The translations under genes were made by a program, and so were the position numbers. Below the pieces are notes generated by a model, which did no database searches, had not been told where the DNA came from, and worked only from the letters and a program-made list of their open reading frames with translations. This document shows positions 9,898 to 19,685 of a stretch of DNA of 33,233 bases, in pieces. The stretch is from Alphaproteobacteria bacterium (lineage in GTDB: Bacteria; Pseudomonadota; Alphaproteobacteria; TMED109), in the NCBI GenBank assembly GCA_029243935.1, contig JAQWRB010000112.1, positions 1 to 33,233 on the forward strand, in the 5' to 3' direction. How positions within the stretch are numbered: the first letter of the stretch is position 1; each line of letters opens with the position of its first letter.

Positions 9898-10167
9898 TCA
9901 TCTACATTGATTTATACAAATAATCATTTGAGATTGACAAATTTGTTCAAATTCAGGGTTAGCACCCTCAATTTTAATGCATGCATCTCTTCTTTTGAGA
10001 CACACTTTTGCACAAATTTTAGTTTGTGTAGCCTTCTCCTCAGGATCATATGGGAATTCTGGTTTATTGTCCTGTGCCAAAACTATAGTATTATTGAATG
10101 TCAAAAATATAAAAGCTAATAAAATTAAAACAGACCTAATATTTAGATGTTTTATATTTAAAAACAT
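9898..10167 (-). CDS. Small secreted six-cysteine protein with symmetric Cys spacing, unknown function
   Basis: Signal peptide-like MFLNIKHLNIRSVLILLAFIFLTFNNTIVLA|Q; cysteines C-x3-C-x6-C-x13-C-x6-C-x3-C. ATG at 10167 has AGGAG 7 nt upstream, so the ORF-track start at 10191, inside ivd, is probably not used. Confidence 0.75.
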   Translation of the reverse strand: MFLNIKHLNIRSVLILLAFIFLTFNNTIVLAQDNKPEFPYDPEEKATQTKICAKVCLKRRDACIKIEGANPEFEQICQSQMIICINQCR

Positions 10168-10177
10168 AACTTTACTC

Positions 10178-11350
10178 CTAAATTGATCCATTAAAAATTT
10201 CTCTACCTATTAGCATTCTTCTTATCTCACTAGTACCTGCACCAATTTCATATAACTTAGCATCTCTTAAAAGGCGTCCTACAGGATAATCATTAGTATA
10301 ACCATTGCCACCCAAGATTTGAATTGCCTGCAAAGCAATTTCTGTACATTTTTCAGCAGAATATAAAATAGCACCTGCTGAATCTTTTCTAGTAGTTTCT
10401 CTTCTATCACAAGCTTGAGCAACATTATAAACATAAGATTTAGATGCATTCATCGAAGTATATATATCTGCTAATTTACCTTGCATCAATTGAAAGCTAC
10501 CAATAGGTTTTTCAAATTGTTTTCTTTCATGAACATATGGAACTATTATGTCCCAACAGCTTTGCATAACACCAAGTGGACCCCCTGCTAAAACTACTCG
10601 CTCATAATCTAAGCCACTCATCAATATTTTTGCCCCTGAATTTAGTTCACCTAATACATTTTCTTCTGGCACTACACAATTATCAAATATAAGTTCGCAA
10701 GTATTAGAACCACGCATACCTAATTTGTCTAACTTTTCCCCCGTAGAAAAACCTTCAAAATGTTTTTCAATAATAAATGCTGTAATACCTTTAGAACCAG
10801 CACTCTTATCTGTTTTAGCATATACAACTAAATAATCTGCATCTGGCCCGTTAGTTATCCACATTTTTGACCCATTTAAAATATAATGGTCCGTTTTTTT
10901 TATGGCAACCGTCTTCATTCCTACGACATCTGAACCTGCTACAGATTCACTCATAGCTAGAGCTCCAACTTTTTTTCCAGAAATTAAACCTGGTAGATAT
11001 TTTTCACGTTGTTGATTATTTCCATTTAATCTTATCTGGTTTATACATAAATTCGAATGTGCTCCATAAGAAAGGCCTACTGAAGCCGAAGCTCTACTAA
11101 TCTCTTCCACACAAACTGTATGCTCCAAATATCCTAGACCACTTCCACCCCATTTTTCTTCAACAGTAACGCCAAGTATTCCTAAACTTCCCATTTTTTC
11201 CCATAAATCACTAGGAAAGTCATTATTCTTATCTATTTCAGCTGCTCTTGGCGCAATTTCATTCTGTGCAAAACTAGATACAGTTTCTCTAATCATATCC
11301 GCTGTTTCACCCAAATAAAAATTGAAATCTTCTGGTCTATTAATAATCAT
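10178..11350 (-). CDS. ivd: Isovaleryl-CoA dehydrogenase
   Basis: Acyl-CoA dehydrogenase motifs [74 protein letters not shown]; liu cluster context; GGAG before the ATG. Confidence 0.92.
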   Translation of the reverse strand: MIINRPEDFNFYLGETADMIRETVSSFAQNEIAPRAAEIDKNNDFPSDLWEKMGSLGILGVTVEEKWGGSGLGYLEHTVCVEEISRASASVGLSYGAHSNLCINQIRLNGNNQQREKYLPGLISGKKVGALAMSESVAGSDVVGMKTVAIKKTDHYILNGSKMWITNGPDADYLVVYAKTDKSAGSKGITAFIIEKHFEGFSTGEKLDKLGMRGSNTCELIFDNCVVPEENVLGELNSGAKILMSGLDYERVVLAGGPLGVMQSCWDIIVPYVHERKQFEKPIGSFQLMQGKLADIYTSMNASKSYVYNVAQACDRRETTRKDSAGAILYSAEKCTEIALQAIQILGGNGYTNDYPVGRLLRDAKLYEIGAGTSEIRRMLIGREIFNGSI

Positions 11351-11366
11351 TATATCTCCATATAAC

Positions 11367-12773
11367 TTAGGTTAATAAAATTTTTGCTAAACCTAAAAAC
11401 ACAAAGAAACCTACTACATCTGTAACCGTAGTCAACAAAATAGAAGCTCCTAATGCAGGATCAATTTTCCAACGTTGTAAGAGCAAAGGAATTGAGGCAC
11501 CAAAAAAACCTGCTACAAACAAATTAAATAACATAGCTAATGCTATAACTATTCCTAGTCCCTTCTCACCAAACCATAAAGTAGCAACTAAACCAACTAT
11601 AATGGCAAAAATAATACCATTAATAATACCCACTAATATTTCTTTACCAAATACTCTTAATGCATTTGACTGATTTAATTCCCTTGTTGCAAGAGCTCTA
11701 ACTGCAACTGTTAAAGTCTGAGTACCAGCATTACCTCCCATTGAAGCAACGATTGGCATTAAAACTGCTAAGGCAACAATTTGTTTTATTGTACCCTCAA
11801 ATATACCTATCGCAATTGACGCCAATATAGCTGTAAGTAAATTAACAAATAACCAAGTAAATCTACTTCTTGCTGTTTGCCAAGCAGCCATATATATATC
11901 TGTATCTCCCGATATACCAGCCAGCTTCAACATATCTTCTTCTGCCTCTTCCTGTATAACTTCTACAACGTCATCGACTGTTACCATGCCTATTAATCTG
12001 TTTTGAGGATTTACTACAGGTGCAGATGTCAAATCATATTGTTCAAATAAAAAAGCCATATCTTCTTGGTCCATTGCTACAGGAACAACGACAGGTTCAG
12101 TAGTCATAATATCAGATAAAACTACTTTTCTTTCACTTCGCATTAATTTATGAAGCGGTATTGTTCCTACTGGAATATGTCTAGGGTCTACAATAAATAT
12201 TGCATAAAATTGATCTGGCACTTTTATTGAACCTCTCAAATAATCAATTACCTGTCCTACATTCCAATAACGCGGAACAGCAACATAATCTCTCTGCATT
12301 AATCGACCTGCAGACATTTCTGGAAACTCTAAAGCTTGAATAATTAAGTTTCTAGCATCACTAGAAATTTGATTTAAAAGATCAGTTCTTTTTTTTGTAT
12401 CTAAGGTTTCTAAAATATAAGCCGCATCATCTGTATCTAACTGACCAATTAAATCTGCTAATATAGTGGGTTTATAATTTTCTATTACATCCTTTAATAC
12501 TTGTTCATCTAAAGATGCTAAAGTATCTGGAGGTAGTCTATTTTGCAAAATTGAAAATAATATTTTTCTATCTTCTTGAGATAAAATTTCAAAAATATCT
12601 GCAATATCTGCAGGATGCAAAGATAGAATATCTGCTTCTAAGCCTTGCTGGTTTTTAACTTTAATATTATCTTTAGTCTTATCAATAAACTTAGCAGAAA
12701 TACCAAAACCAAAAGAAGTTTCATTATTATATATATTAATATTTTCTGCTATAGTTTTAGAATTATTTTGCAT
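11367..12773 (-). CDS. mgtE: MgtE-family magnesium transporter
   Basis: [14 protein letters not shown] domain, CBS pair, [25 protein letters not shown]-terminal TM region. ATG at 12773 is preferred over 12794 because AGGAG lies between them. Confidence 0.9.
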   Translation of the reverse strand: MQNNSKTIAENINIYNNETSFGFGISAKFIDKTKDNIKVKNQQGLEADILSLHPADIADIFEILSQEDRKILFSILQNRLPPDTLASLDEQVLKDVIENYKPTILADLIGQLDTDDAAYILETLDTKKRTDLLNQISSDARNLIIQALEFPEMSAGRLMQRDYVAVPRYWNVGQVIDYLRGSIKVPDQFYAIFIVDPRHIPVGTIPLHKLMRSERKVVLSDIMTTEPVVVPVAMDQEDMAFLFEQYDLTSAPVVNPQNRLIGMVTVDDVVEVIQEEAEEDMLKLAGISGDTDIYMAAWQTARSRFTWLFVNLLTAILASIAIGIFEGTIKQIVALAVLMPIVASMGGNAGTQTLTVAVRALATRELNQSNALRVFGKEILVGIINGIIFAIIVGLVATLWFGEKGLGIVIALAMLFNLFVAGFFGASIPLLLQRWKIDPALGASILLTTVTDVVGFFVFLGLAKILLT

Positions 12774-12807
12774 TTTCCTAAAACTCCTATGCATTTAAAT
12801 TATTAAT

Positions 12808-12837
12808 ATTATAATTTATTCTAACTCTATAAGACAA
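12808..12837 (-). promoter_or_regulatory. Putative sigma70-type promoter for mgtE and possibly the downstream liu operon
   Basis: Minus strand TTGTCT (12832-12837), 18-nt spacer, TATAAT (12808-12813), a short distance upstream of mgtE. Confidence 0.55.
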
Positions 12838-12856
12838 ATAATGCTAGGTTATAAAA

Positions 12857-13510
12857 ATGATTTCCTTAAATTTAAAATCTACTAATTCGAAGCCTATTAA
12901 ATGGAAATATGATAAAGATTTAGTTCCCTACAATACTGCTATTATAAAAATGGAAGACCGTATTCAAAAAATTTATGAGCATAAATCATCCGAACTAATA
13001 TGGCTATTAGAACACCCTTCGATTTATACATGTGGAACTAGTGCTAGAAAAGAACAGATTCTAAACCATACAGAAATTCCAATTGTTAACTCAGCAAGAG
13101 GAGGACAAGTTACTTATCATGGTCCTGGACAAAGAATAATCTATGTAATGCTGAATCTGAATTATAGAAAAAAAGATATTAGAGGGTATGTTAAAACACT
13201 AGAAAACTGGATGATAAAATCCCTCAAACATTTTGGTATAAAAGCATATACATGTAGTAATAGAATAGGAATATGGGCAGATGGACCTAATGGGGAATCA
13301 AAGATAGGTGCTATTGGAATTAGAATAAGTCGTTGGATTACATATCATGGCATATCAATAAATATTGACCCAGACCTTAGCTATTATAAAAATATAATTC
13401 CATGTGGATTAAAAGATTACCCGGTCACTTCTTTTAAAGAACTTGGTTATAATTATAGCATGAAAGAATTTGATATAATTATAAAAAAATCATCCAAAGA
13501 AATATTTTAA
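12857..13510 (+). CDS. lipB: Octanoyltransferase (lipoate biosynthesis)
   Basis: LLEHPSIYTCGTSA, RGGQVTYHGPGQRIIYVMLNL, IGAIGIRISRWITYHGISINI, PCGLKDYPVTSFKEL. Confidence 0.93.
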   Translation: MISLNLKSTNSKPIKWKYDKDLVPYNTAIIKMEDRIQKIYEHKSSELIWLLEHPSIYTCGTSARKEQILNHTEIPIVNSARGGQVTYHGPGQRIIYVMLNLNYRKKDIRGYVKTLENWMIKSLKHFGIKAYTCSNRIGIWADGPNGESKIGAIGIRISRWITYHGISINIDPDLSYYKNIIPCGLKDYPVTSFKELGYNYSMKEFDIIIKKSSKEIF

Positions 13511-13512
13511 TA

Positions 13513-15489
13513 TCAGAAAAAAGTAATTAATTCCTGGTCTACAGAAACAATATCACCTTCTTTAACATTTATTTTTTTTATTTTAATATCTTTATCAGCT
13601 TTAAGAATATTTTCCATTTTCATAGCATCTAAAATAATTAGGTCTTCTCCTATATTAACCTTTTGATTCTCAGAGACGCATATTTTAACAACTTGCCCAG
13701 GCATGGGAGATATTAGCATTTTAGATGATATGTTTTTAGATTTTTTTGGAATCATTTTAGATAAATTAAAAATTTCTAATTCTATCACTTTGGAGTGAAT
13801 ATCAAATCCTGCATGACAGATATTATAACTAGATAAAGCTTTTGAAACTTGCATTATAGATTCTGTATTATCTAAAGATATTTGTAAAATTGATTCGCCA
13901 ATATTCCATGAAACAACAATTTCATATAATTTTGAATTATACTCTACTTTAATTTTATAAATATTATTAAAGTCATTAGATATTATTTCATATTTTAGTT
14001 CAAAATGATGCTTAGAGATAATAACTACATAATTACCTTTATTTAATTTGCTTTCACGATTTATTTCTATAGCTTTCATAGCAAGAGATGCCAGAGAAAT
14101 TAATAATACCTTCTCTTTTGATTTTAATAAACCTGAATATCCTTTAGGATACTCTTCCTCTAAAAAAGCAGTTGTAATATTTCCAGATAAAAACTTTTTA
14201 TTAGTTAACACACTATTTACAAATGGGATATTTGTGGAGACACCTTTTATTACAAATGCGTCTAATGCTGAAGAGAGTTTACTACATGCCTCCTTTCTAT
14301 CTTTGCCATAAGTAATTAATTTTGCAATCATAGGGTCATAATACATAGATATTTCACCGCCTTCTTGCACTCCAGAATCAAGACGTGTTGACATCTCTTT
14401 TAGTTTCGGAGGAATAAACTTTCTCAGCCTACCAATAGACGGTGCAAAATGCCTAATAGGATTCTCTGCGTATATTCTAGCCTCAACAGACCAACCGGTT
14501 AATTTTATGTCAGACTGAACTAAACCTAATGGTTTCTTAGCACTTATATTTATCATTTTTTCTACAAGGTCTATTCCTGTTACCAACTCTGTAACTGGAT
14601 GTTCCACTTGCAACCTTGTATTCATTTCTAGAAAATAAAAGGACTTATCATTAGATGCTACAAATTCTACGGTGCCTGCACTCGAATAGTTGACTGCTTT
14701 AGCTAATAAAAGAGCTTGTTCACCCATTTCTTGTCTCATATCTTCATCTACCAAGGAACTAGGAGATTCTTCTATTACTTTCTGATGTCTTCTCTGAACT
14801 GAACATTCTCTTTCCCCTAAATAAACCATATTTCCAAATTCATCTGCAAGTATTTGAATCTCAATATGTCTAGGCCCAACAATAAATTTTTCTATAAAAA
14901 CTCTATCATCTCCAAAGGATTTTTTAGCTTCATTTTTTGCACTTTGAAAACCAGATATTAATTCTTTTTTATCTTTAGCAACCCTCATACCTTTTCCACC
15001 GCCGCCAGCTGAAGCTTTAACCATTACTGGATAACCAATTTCCTTAGCTGCTTTAATGGCATATTCTATATTTTTAATAACACCATCTACACCTGGAATA
15101 ACATTCACTCCAGCTTTTTTAGCAATGCGTTTAGATATTATTTTATCACCCATAGATTGTATTGCTTCCACAGAAGGTCCTATAAAAATAATTTTTTCTT
15201 TTTTTAAAGCCTCAGAAAATTCAGCATTTTCTGATAAAAAACCATATCCCGGATGTATGGCATCAACTTTCTTTTCTTTTGCAGCTTTAATAATGTTATC
15301 AATATTTAGGTAACTTTTTGATGACTCTGCAGGTCCTATATTAACTACTTCATCCATATGCTGTAAATGCATAGAATTTTTATCTGCATCTGAATATATC
15401 CCAACCGTAAAAATTCCCATTTTTTTACATGTTTTAGCGATTCTACAGGCTATTTCACCTCTATTGGCAATAAGTATTTTTTTAAACAT
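13513..15489 (-). CDS. pccA: Propionyl-CoA carboxylase biotin-containing alpha subunit
   Basis: ILIANRGEIACRI, ASAGGGGKGMRVA, LGERECSVQRRHQKVIEESPS, C-terminal biotinyl site DAMKMEN; adjacent to pccB. Confidence 0.93.
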   Translation of the reverse strand: MFKKILIANRGEIACRIAKTCKKMGIFTVGIYSDADKNSMHLQHMDEVVNIGPAESSKSYLNIDNIIKAAKEKKVDAIHPGYGFLSENAEFSEALKKEKIIFIGPSVEAIQSMGDKIISKRIAKKAGVNVIPGVDGVIKNIEYAIKAAKEIGYPVMVKASAGGGGKGMRVAKDKKELISGFQSAKNEAKKSFGDDRVFIEKFIVGPRHIEIQILADEFGNMVYLGERECSVQRRHQKVIEESPSSLVDEDMRQEMGEQALLLAKAVNYSSAGTVEFVASNDKSFYFLEMNTRLQVEHPVTELVTGIDLVEKMINISAKKPLGLVQSDIKLTGWSVEARIYAENPIRHFAPSIGRLRKFIPPKLKEMSTRLDSGVQEGGEISMYYDPMIAKLITYGKDRKEACSKLSSALDAFVIKGVSTNIPFVNSVLTNKKFLSGNITTAFLEEEYPKGYSGLLKSKEKVLLISLASLAMKAIEINRESKLNKGNYVVIISKHHFELKYEIISNDFNNIYKIKVEYNSKLYEIVVSWNIGESILQISLDNTESIMQVSKALSSYNICHAGFDIHSKVIELEIFNLSKMIPKKSKNISSKMLISPMPGQVVKICVSENQKVNIGEDLIILDAMKMENILKADKDIKIKKINVKEGDIVSVDQELITFF

Positions 15490-15504
15490 ATTTATTCTCT
15501 TTAT

Positions 15505-17031
15505 TTATAATGGAATATTTCCATGTTTCTTTTTGGGGTTTGATAGTTCTTTTGTTTTTAGAAGCTCTAATGCAGATGATAATCTATATCGAGTATTATG
15601 AGGAGTAATAATGTCATCTAAATACCCTCTCGAGGCCGCAATAAATGGATTTGCAAATTTATCTTGATATTCTCCAGTTTGTTTCTCTATTTCTTTTGTA
15701 TCAGAACCTCTAAAAATAATTTCTACAGCACCTTTAGCGCCCATAACTGCAATTTCAGCTGTTGGCCAAGCATAATTTATGTCTCCTCTTAAATGTTTTG
15801 AAGCCATAACATCATAGGCACCTCCATAAGCTTTTCTAGTAATCAAAGTAATTTTTGGAACCGTAGCCTCCGCATATGCATAAAGAAGTTTAGCCCCATG
15901 CTTAATAATTCCATTAAATTCTTGTGAGGTTCCGGGCAAAAAACCAGGAACATCCACTAAAGTAACTATTGGAATATTAAAACAATCACAAAAACGTACA
16001 AACCTTGCTGCTTTACGCGAGGAATCAATATCTAAACAACCTGCAAGCACCATAGGTTGATTAGCAACTATTCCTATAGTTTGTCCTGATATTCTAGCAA
16101 AACCAATTATAATATTTCGTGCGTAATCAGGCTGTATTTCAAAAAAGTCTTCTTCATCAATTATAGTTACTATCAATTCTTTCATATCATAAGGACTATT
16201 AGAATTATCCGGAATAAGTGTGTCTAGATTAAATGATTCTCTATCACTTGGGTCCTGAGTTGATCTGTACGGAGCTTTTTCCTTATTTGAAAGAGGCAAA
16301 AAATCTAAAAGTCTTCTAGTTTGTTGTAATACAGTTATATCGTCTTCAAATGATAAATCAGCTACACCAGATTTTTTTGTATGACTTGATGCTCCTCCTA
16401 GCTCTTCAGCACTTACAGTTTCATGGGTAACAGTTTTAACAACATCTGGACCTGTAACAAACATATATGATGAATCTTGGACCATAAATATGAAGTCTGT
16501 TATAGCCGGGGAATAAACCGCACCACCTGCGCATGGACCCATAATTACTGAAATTTGAGGGATAAAACCAGATGCTAATACATTTCTTTGAAAAACTTCT
16601 GCATAACCTCCTAGTGATGCTACTCCTTCCTGGATACGAGCACCACCTGAATCATTTAAGCCTATTACAGGTACACCTATTTTCATAGCTTGGTCCAAAA
16701 CCTTGCAAATTTTTTCTGCATGAGCCTCACTTAAAGAACCTCCATAAGCAGTAAAATCTTGGCTATATATTAATACTGGCCGTCCATTAATTTTACAATT
16801 ACCAGTCACTACTCCATCACCAGGTATTTTATTTTTTTCCATTCCAAAATCCGTAGAGCGATGCTCTACAAACATATCGTATTCAATAAATGAGTCTTTA
16901 TCAGCTAGAACCTTAATCCTTTCGCGAGCAGATAATTTTCCTTTTGCATGTTGCGCTTCTAAACGTTTTAAGCCTCCGGAAAGCCTTGCCATTTCTTTCT
17001 TCTTTTGGAGTTCTTTTAATACATCTTTCAA
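15505..17031 (-). CDS. pccB: Propionyl-CoA carboxylase carboxyltransferase beta subunit
   Basis: [100 protein letters not shown]. Confidence 0.95.
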   Translation of the reverse strand: MKDVLKELQKKKEMARLSGGLKRLEAQHAKGKLSARERIKVLADKDSFIEYDMFVEHRSTDFGMEKNKIPGDGVVTGNCKINGRPVLIYSQDFTAYGGSLSEAHAEKICKVLDQAMKIGVPVIGLNDSGGARIQEGVASLGGYAEVFQRNVLASGFIPQISVIMGPCAGGAVYSPAITDFIFMVQDSSYMFVTGPDVVKTVTHETVSAEELGGASSHTKKSGVADLSFEDDITVLQQTRRLLDFLPLSNKEKAPYRSTQDPSDRESFNLDTLIPDNSNSPYDMKELIVTIIDEEDFFEIQPDYARNIIIGFARISGQTIGIVANQPMVLAGCLDIDSSRKAARFVRFCDCFNIPIVTLVDVPGFLPGTSQEFNGIIKHGAKLLYAYAEATVPKITLITRKAYGGAYDVMASKHLRGDINYAWPTAEIAVMGAKGAVEIIFRGSDTKEIEKQTGEYQDKFANPFIAASRGYLDDIITPHNTRYRLSSALELLKTKELSNPKKKHGNIPL

Positions 17032-17055
17032 AATTAAATCCTTATAATATAATTA

Positions 17056-17757
17056 TTAATCGTTTAAAGTATCATAGTATTTTTTTACATTTTTTATATC
17101 AATACTTATAGCCTTTAGTCTAGTAAAAGCTTCTTCATCCTTGCCCCAAAAAGTGGACTGATAAATTTCTTCTAAATTACTTAATTCGAAGGCATTTTTA
17201 ACATTAATTTTGTCATTTACAAGAGCTAATGAAATTATTATTGAGCTTGTTAGTTGAGAAAGTACAGATATTGCAGATAATTCAAAATTATTTTTCTTAC
17301 TTAATATAGCTTTTAGTTTAGATAAACTTTCTTTATTCTGGTTAATAGAAAAAATTTCAGTAGTATACAATATTTTAATATTATAAAAATCTTGCATAAA
17401 AGTAATGAGTGGAAGCCAAGACTTATTTTGTTTTTTTACTAAGTCTTCAGGAGAACTAGCAAAGTAACAAACGAGATCACTATTTGCATAGGAACATAAT
17501 TGTTTTATATAATTATTTTTATCTTCTGCAACCTTATCTATAGCTGTATTAGTTAACTTTATAGGAGAAACTATACTGGTATTTCTTTTAGTTTTATAAG
17601 ACTGATAATCCTTTAGAATGATTTTTGCGAGCTTTAACGTCGGTAACTCCATTAAATTACCTTCTGGAGTCTTTGCTATTTTATCATTTATTTGGATATA
17701 ATATTTATTATTATACGACCTAATAATTTTCAATGAAATTTTAGGAGTTTTATTCAT
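17056..17757 (-). CDS. ATP12 family F1-ATPase assembly chaperone
   Basis: KTPEGNLMELPTLKLAKII, SDLVCYFASSPEDLVKKQNKSWLPLI, C-terminal AFELSNLEEIYQSTFWGKDEEA. Confidence 0.85.
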   Translation of the reverse strand: MNKTPKISLKIIRSYNNKYYIQINDKIAKTPEGNLMELPTLKLAKIILKDYQSYKTKRNTSIVSPIKLTNTAIDKVAEDKNNYIKQLCSYANSDLVCYFASSPEDLVKKQNKSWLPLITFMQDFYNIKILYTTEIFSINQNKESLSKLKAILSKKNNFELSAISVLSQLTSSIIISLALVNDKINVKNAFELSNLEEIYQSTFWGKDEEAFTRLKAISIDIKNVKKYYDTLND

Positions 17758-17767
17758 AATATCTTTA

Positions 17768-18745
17768 CTAATTCAAAACATCTTTTGGTAATTTTAATAC
17801 ATCAAAAATATTTAACATATGTTCTGGAATAGGTGCTTTTATTCTGATTGTTATGCCGTCACAATCTGGAACACCTATTTCTCTTGCATGTAATTGCATA
17901 TTAGCAGAAAAAACATATAAATCTTTTAATTCGCGGTGAGATTTATAAATATACTTAGTATCACCTATTATTGAACAACCTACATAATTACAATGGGCTC
18001 TAATTTGATGCTTCCTTCCTGTTTCAGGAAAAAACTCTACTAAAGATAATTTAGTTTTCTTAAATTGACCTTTCCATAAAACATTATAAATAGTTTTACT
18101 TTCTTTACCATTAATATCAAAAGCTGTTCTTTCAAAATTTTTACTCTTAATTGTTCCTAATGGTGCATTAATTGAACCAGCTGTTTTTGGCATATACCCA
18201 ATTACTATCGCCCAATAAACCTTTTTTACATCTCTATTCTTAAAAGCATCTGACAACCGTCGAGTAGTGTCTGGTTTTCTAGATAATAATAATACACCAC
18301 TAGTATCCTTATCTAGCCTATGTAGTAATTGAGGCCTATAAGGTGATTCAAAACGAAAATAGTCCAATAGCCCATCTACATGATTAATGATCCTTGATCC
18401 TCCTTGAACAGCCAATCCTGCAGTCTTATTAACTGCTATTATCTCTTTATCTTTATATAATATAGAATTATCAATAAAATACTTTAAATCCTTATTTAAT
18501 TCCTTATATATTAAAAATTTAGCCTTTTGTATATCTCGAAATACAGAAGGAATTCTTATAATATTGCCTGATTCAATTCTTTTTTTACCTACTGCTCTCT
18601 TTCCATTTATTCTAATTTGACCAGTACGTAATAATTTTTGAATTGCTACAAATGATAAATTTTCAGTATGAGAAGAAACAAATTTATCTAGCCTCTGTCC
18701 AGATTCTTCAAAAGTCACTTCTATGGGGTCATTATTATGAGACAT
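17768..18745 (-). CDS. rluC: Ribosomal large subunit pseudouridine synthase, RluC/RluD family
   Basis: S4 domain (GQRLDKFVSS...LRTGQIRING) and catalytic LLHRLDKDTSGVLLLSR; FFPETGRKHQIRAH. The 18745 start (MSHNND) avoids the overlap with crcB but has no clear Shine-Dalgarno, so the start is uncertain. Confidence 0.88.
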   Translation of the reverse strand: MSHNNDPIEVTFEESGQRLDKFVSSHTENLSFVAIQKLLRTGQIRINGKRAVGKKRIESGNIIRIPSVFRDIQKAKFLIYKELNKDLKYFIDNSILYKDKEIIAVNKTAGLAVQGGSRIINHVDGLLDYFRFESPYRPQLLHRLDKDTSGVLLLSRKPDTTRRLSDAFKNRDVKKVYWAIVIGYMPKTAGSINAPLGTIKSKNFERTAFDINGKESKTIYNVLWKGQFKKTKLSLVEFFPETGRKHQIRAHCNYVGCSIIGDTKYIYKSHRELKDLYVFSANMQLHAREIGVPDCDGITIRIKAPIPEHMLNIFDVLKLPKDVLN

Positions 18746-18749
18746 AAAT

Positions 18750-19127
18750 TTAAAATACCAAACGAATAAAGTTAACACCCAGCATTAAGCCACTAATAGA
18801 TAAAACTACGGACAATAAAATAAAAGTCACCGCAGTAATATAATCAGCTTTTTCAAACATTATAAAAGCTTCCAAGGAAAAAGCAGAAAAAGTTGTGAAT
18901 GAACCTAATATTCCTACTTGAAGAAAAACCTTCATATTATCACTAAAAAAATCAGTTTTTGCTAGACTATCGTATAATAAACCTAAAATTAGTGATCCAA
19001 GAATATTACATACAAGCATTCCATAAGGAAAAGGACTTGAAGATAAACCTTGAATTGCATTGGACAAAATATACCTAGATGTTGCCCCTATCGCCCCGCC
19101 TATAGCTATAGATAAAATTAAATACAT
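18750..19127 (-). CDS. crcB: Fluoride ion channel CrcB/FluC
   Basis: GGAIGATSRYILSNA, GMLVCNILGSLILG, GILGSFTTFSAFSLEAF family signatures; 125 aa with TM segments. Confidence 0.92.
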   Translation of the reverse strand: MYLILSIAIGGAIGATSRYILSNAIQGLSSSPFPYGMLVCNILGSLILGLLYDSLAKTDFFSDNMKVFLQVGILGSFTTFSAFSLEAFIMFEKADYITAVTFILLSVVLSISGLMLGVNFIRLVF

Positions 19128-19150
19128 ATTTTTAGCCTTATTTAATTACT

Positions 19151-19173
19151 ATTATAGGTACTTAATTAAGCAC
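19151..19173 (-). promoter_or_regulatory. Putative crcB promoter -10 with overlapping or adjacent dyad
   Basis: Minus strand TATAAT (19151-19156) just downstream of imperfect dyad GTGCTTAATTAAGTAC (19158-19173) with core CTTAATTAAG; no good -35 seen. Confidence 0.35.
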
Positions 19174-19226
19174 TAATACCATAATAACTAAAAATATAAT
19201 TAAATATACTTTAGAAAACTGTTTTC

Positions 19227-19655
19227 TTAAGCTTGCTTCTCAGAATCTTCTTCTTTAGCTTCTATTACTGGTCCACTGTCTTGACCCTTCGCAGCAATAT
19301 TCCTGTCTACTAGCTCGATATATGCCATAGGAGCGCTATCGCCATATCTATTACCATCTCTTATTATACGAGTATAACCACCATTTCTACTTATATATCT
19401 CTGTGCTATTTCTCCAAACAACTTTTCTATATATGCATCAGGAGCCATTCTTGCAATAGCAAACCTCCGGGCATGAAGACTTCCTTTCTTTCCTAAAGTA
19501 ATAAGTTTTTCAACAATTGGTCTTAATTCTTTAGCTTTAGCTAAAGTAGTTCTAATTTGTTCATGTTTAATTAATGCTGCTGACATATTGGCGAACATAG
19601 CTTTTCTGTGAGAACTAGTTCTATTAAGTTTTCTATGACCCATTTTATGTCTCAT
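19227..19655 (-). CDS. rplQ: 50S ribosomal protein L17
   Basis: [25 protein letters not shown] terminus. Confidence 0.97.
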   Translation of the reverse strand: MRHKMGHRKLNRTSSHRKAMFANMSAALIKHEQIRTTLAKAKELRPIVEKLITLGKKGSLHARRFAIARMAPDAYIEKLFGEIAQRYISRNGGYTRIIRDGNRYGDSAPMAYIELVDRNIAAKGQDSGPVIEAKEEDSEKQA

Positions 19656-19685
19656 AATTAAATTCCTTCTTTATTATTCTATAAA

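Noticed and set aside
9877-10186. Plus-strand ORFs opposite the six-Cys gene (80 and 69 aa)
   Set aside because: The minus-strand gene has a Shine-Dalgarno, signal peptide and symmetric cysteines; the plus-strand ORFs have none of these.
12774-12856. Mg2+ riboswitch (M-box) upstream of mgtE
   Set aside because: The intergenic region is only about 80 nt and the predicted leader about 30 nt; too short for an M-box.
14048-15313. Plus-strand ORFs of 87 and 85 aa opposite pccA
   Set aside because: Antisense to conserved biotin carboxylase sequence; no motif support.
19212-19228. Hairpin AGAAAA-ctg-TTTTCT at the rplQ stop as terminator
   Set aside because: Only a weak 6-7 bp A/T-rich stem without a clear T tract; not enough to call a terminator.
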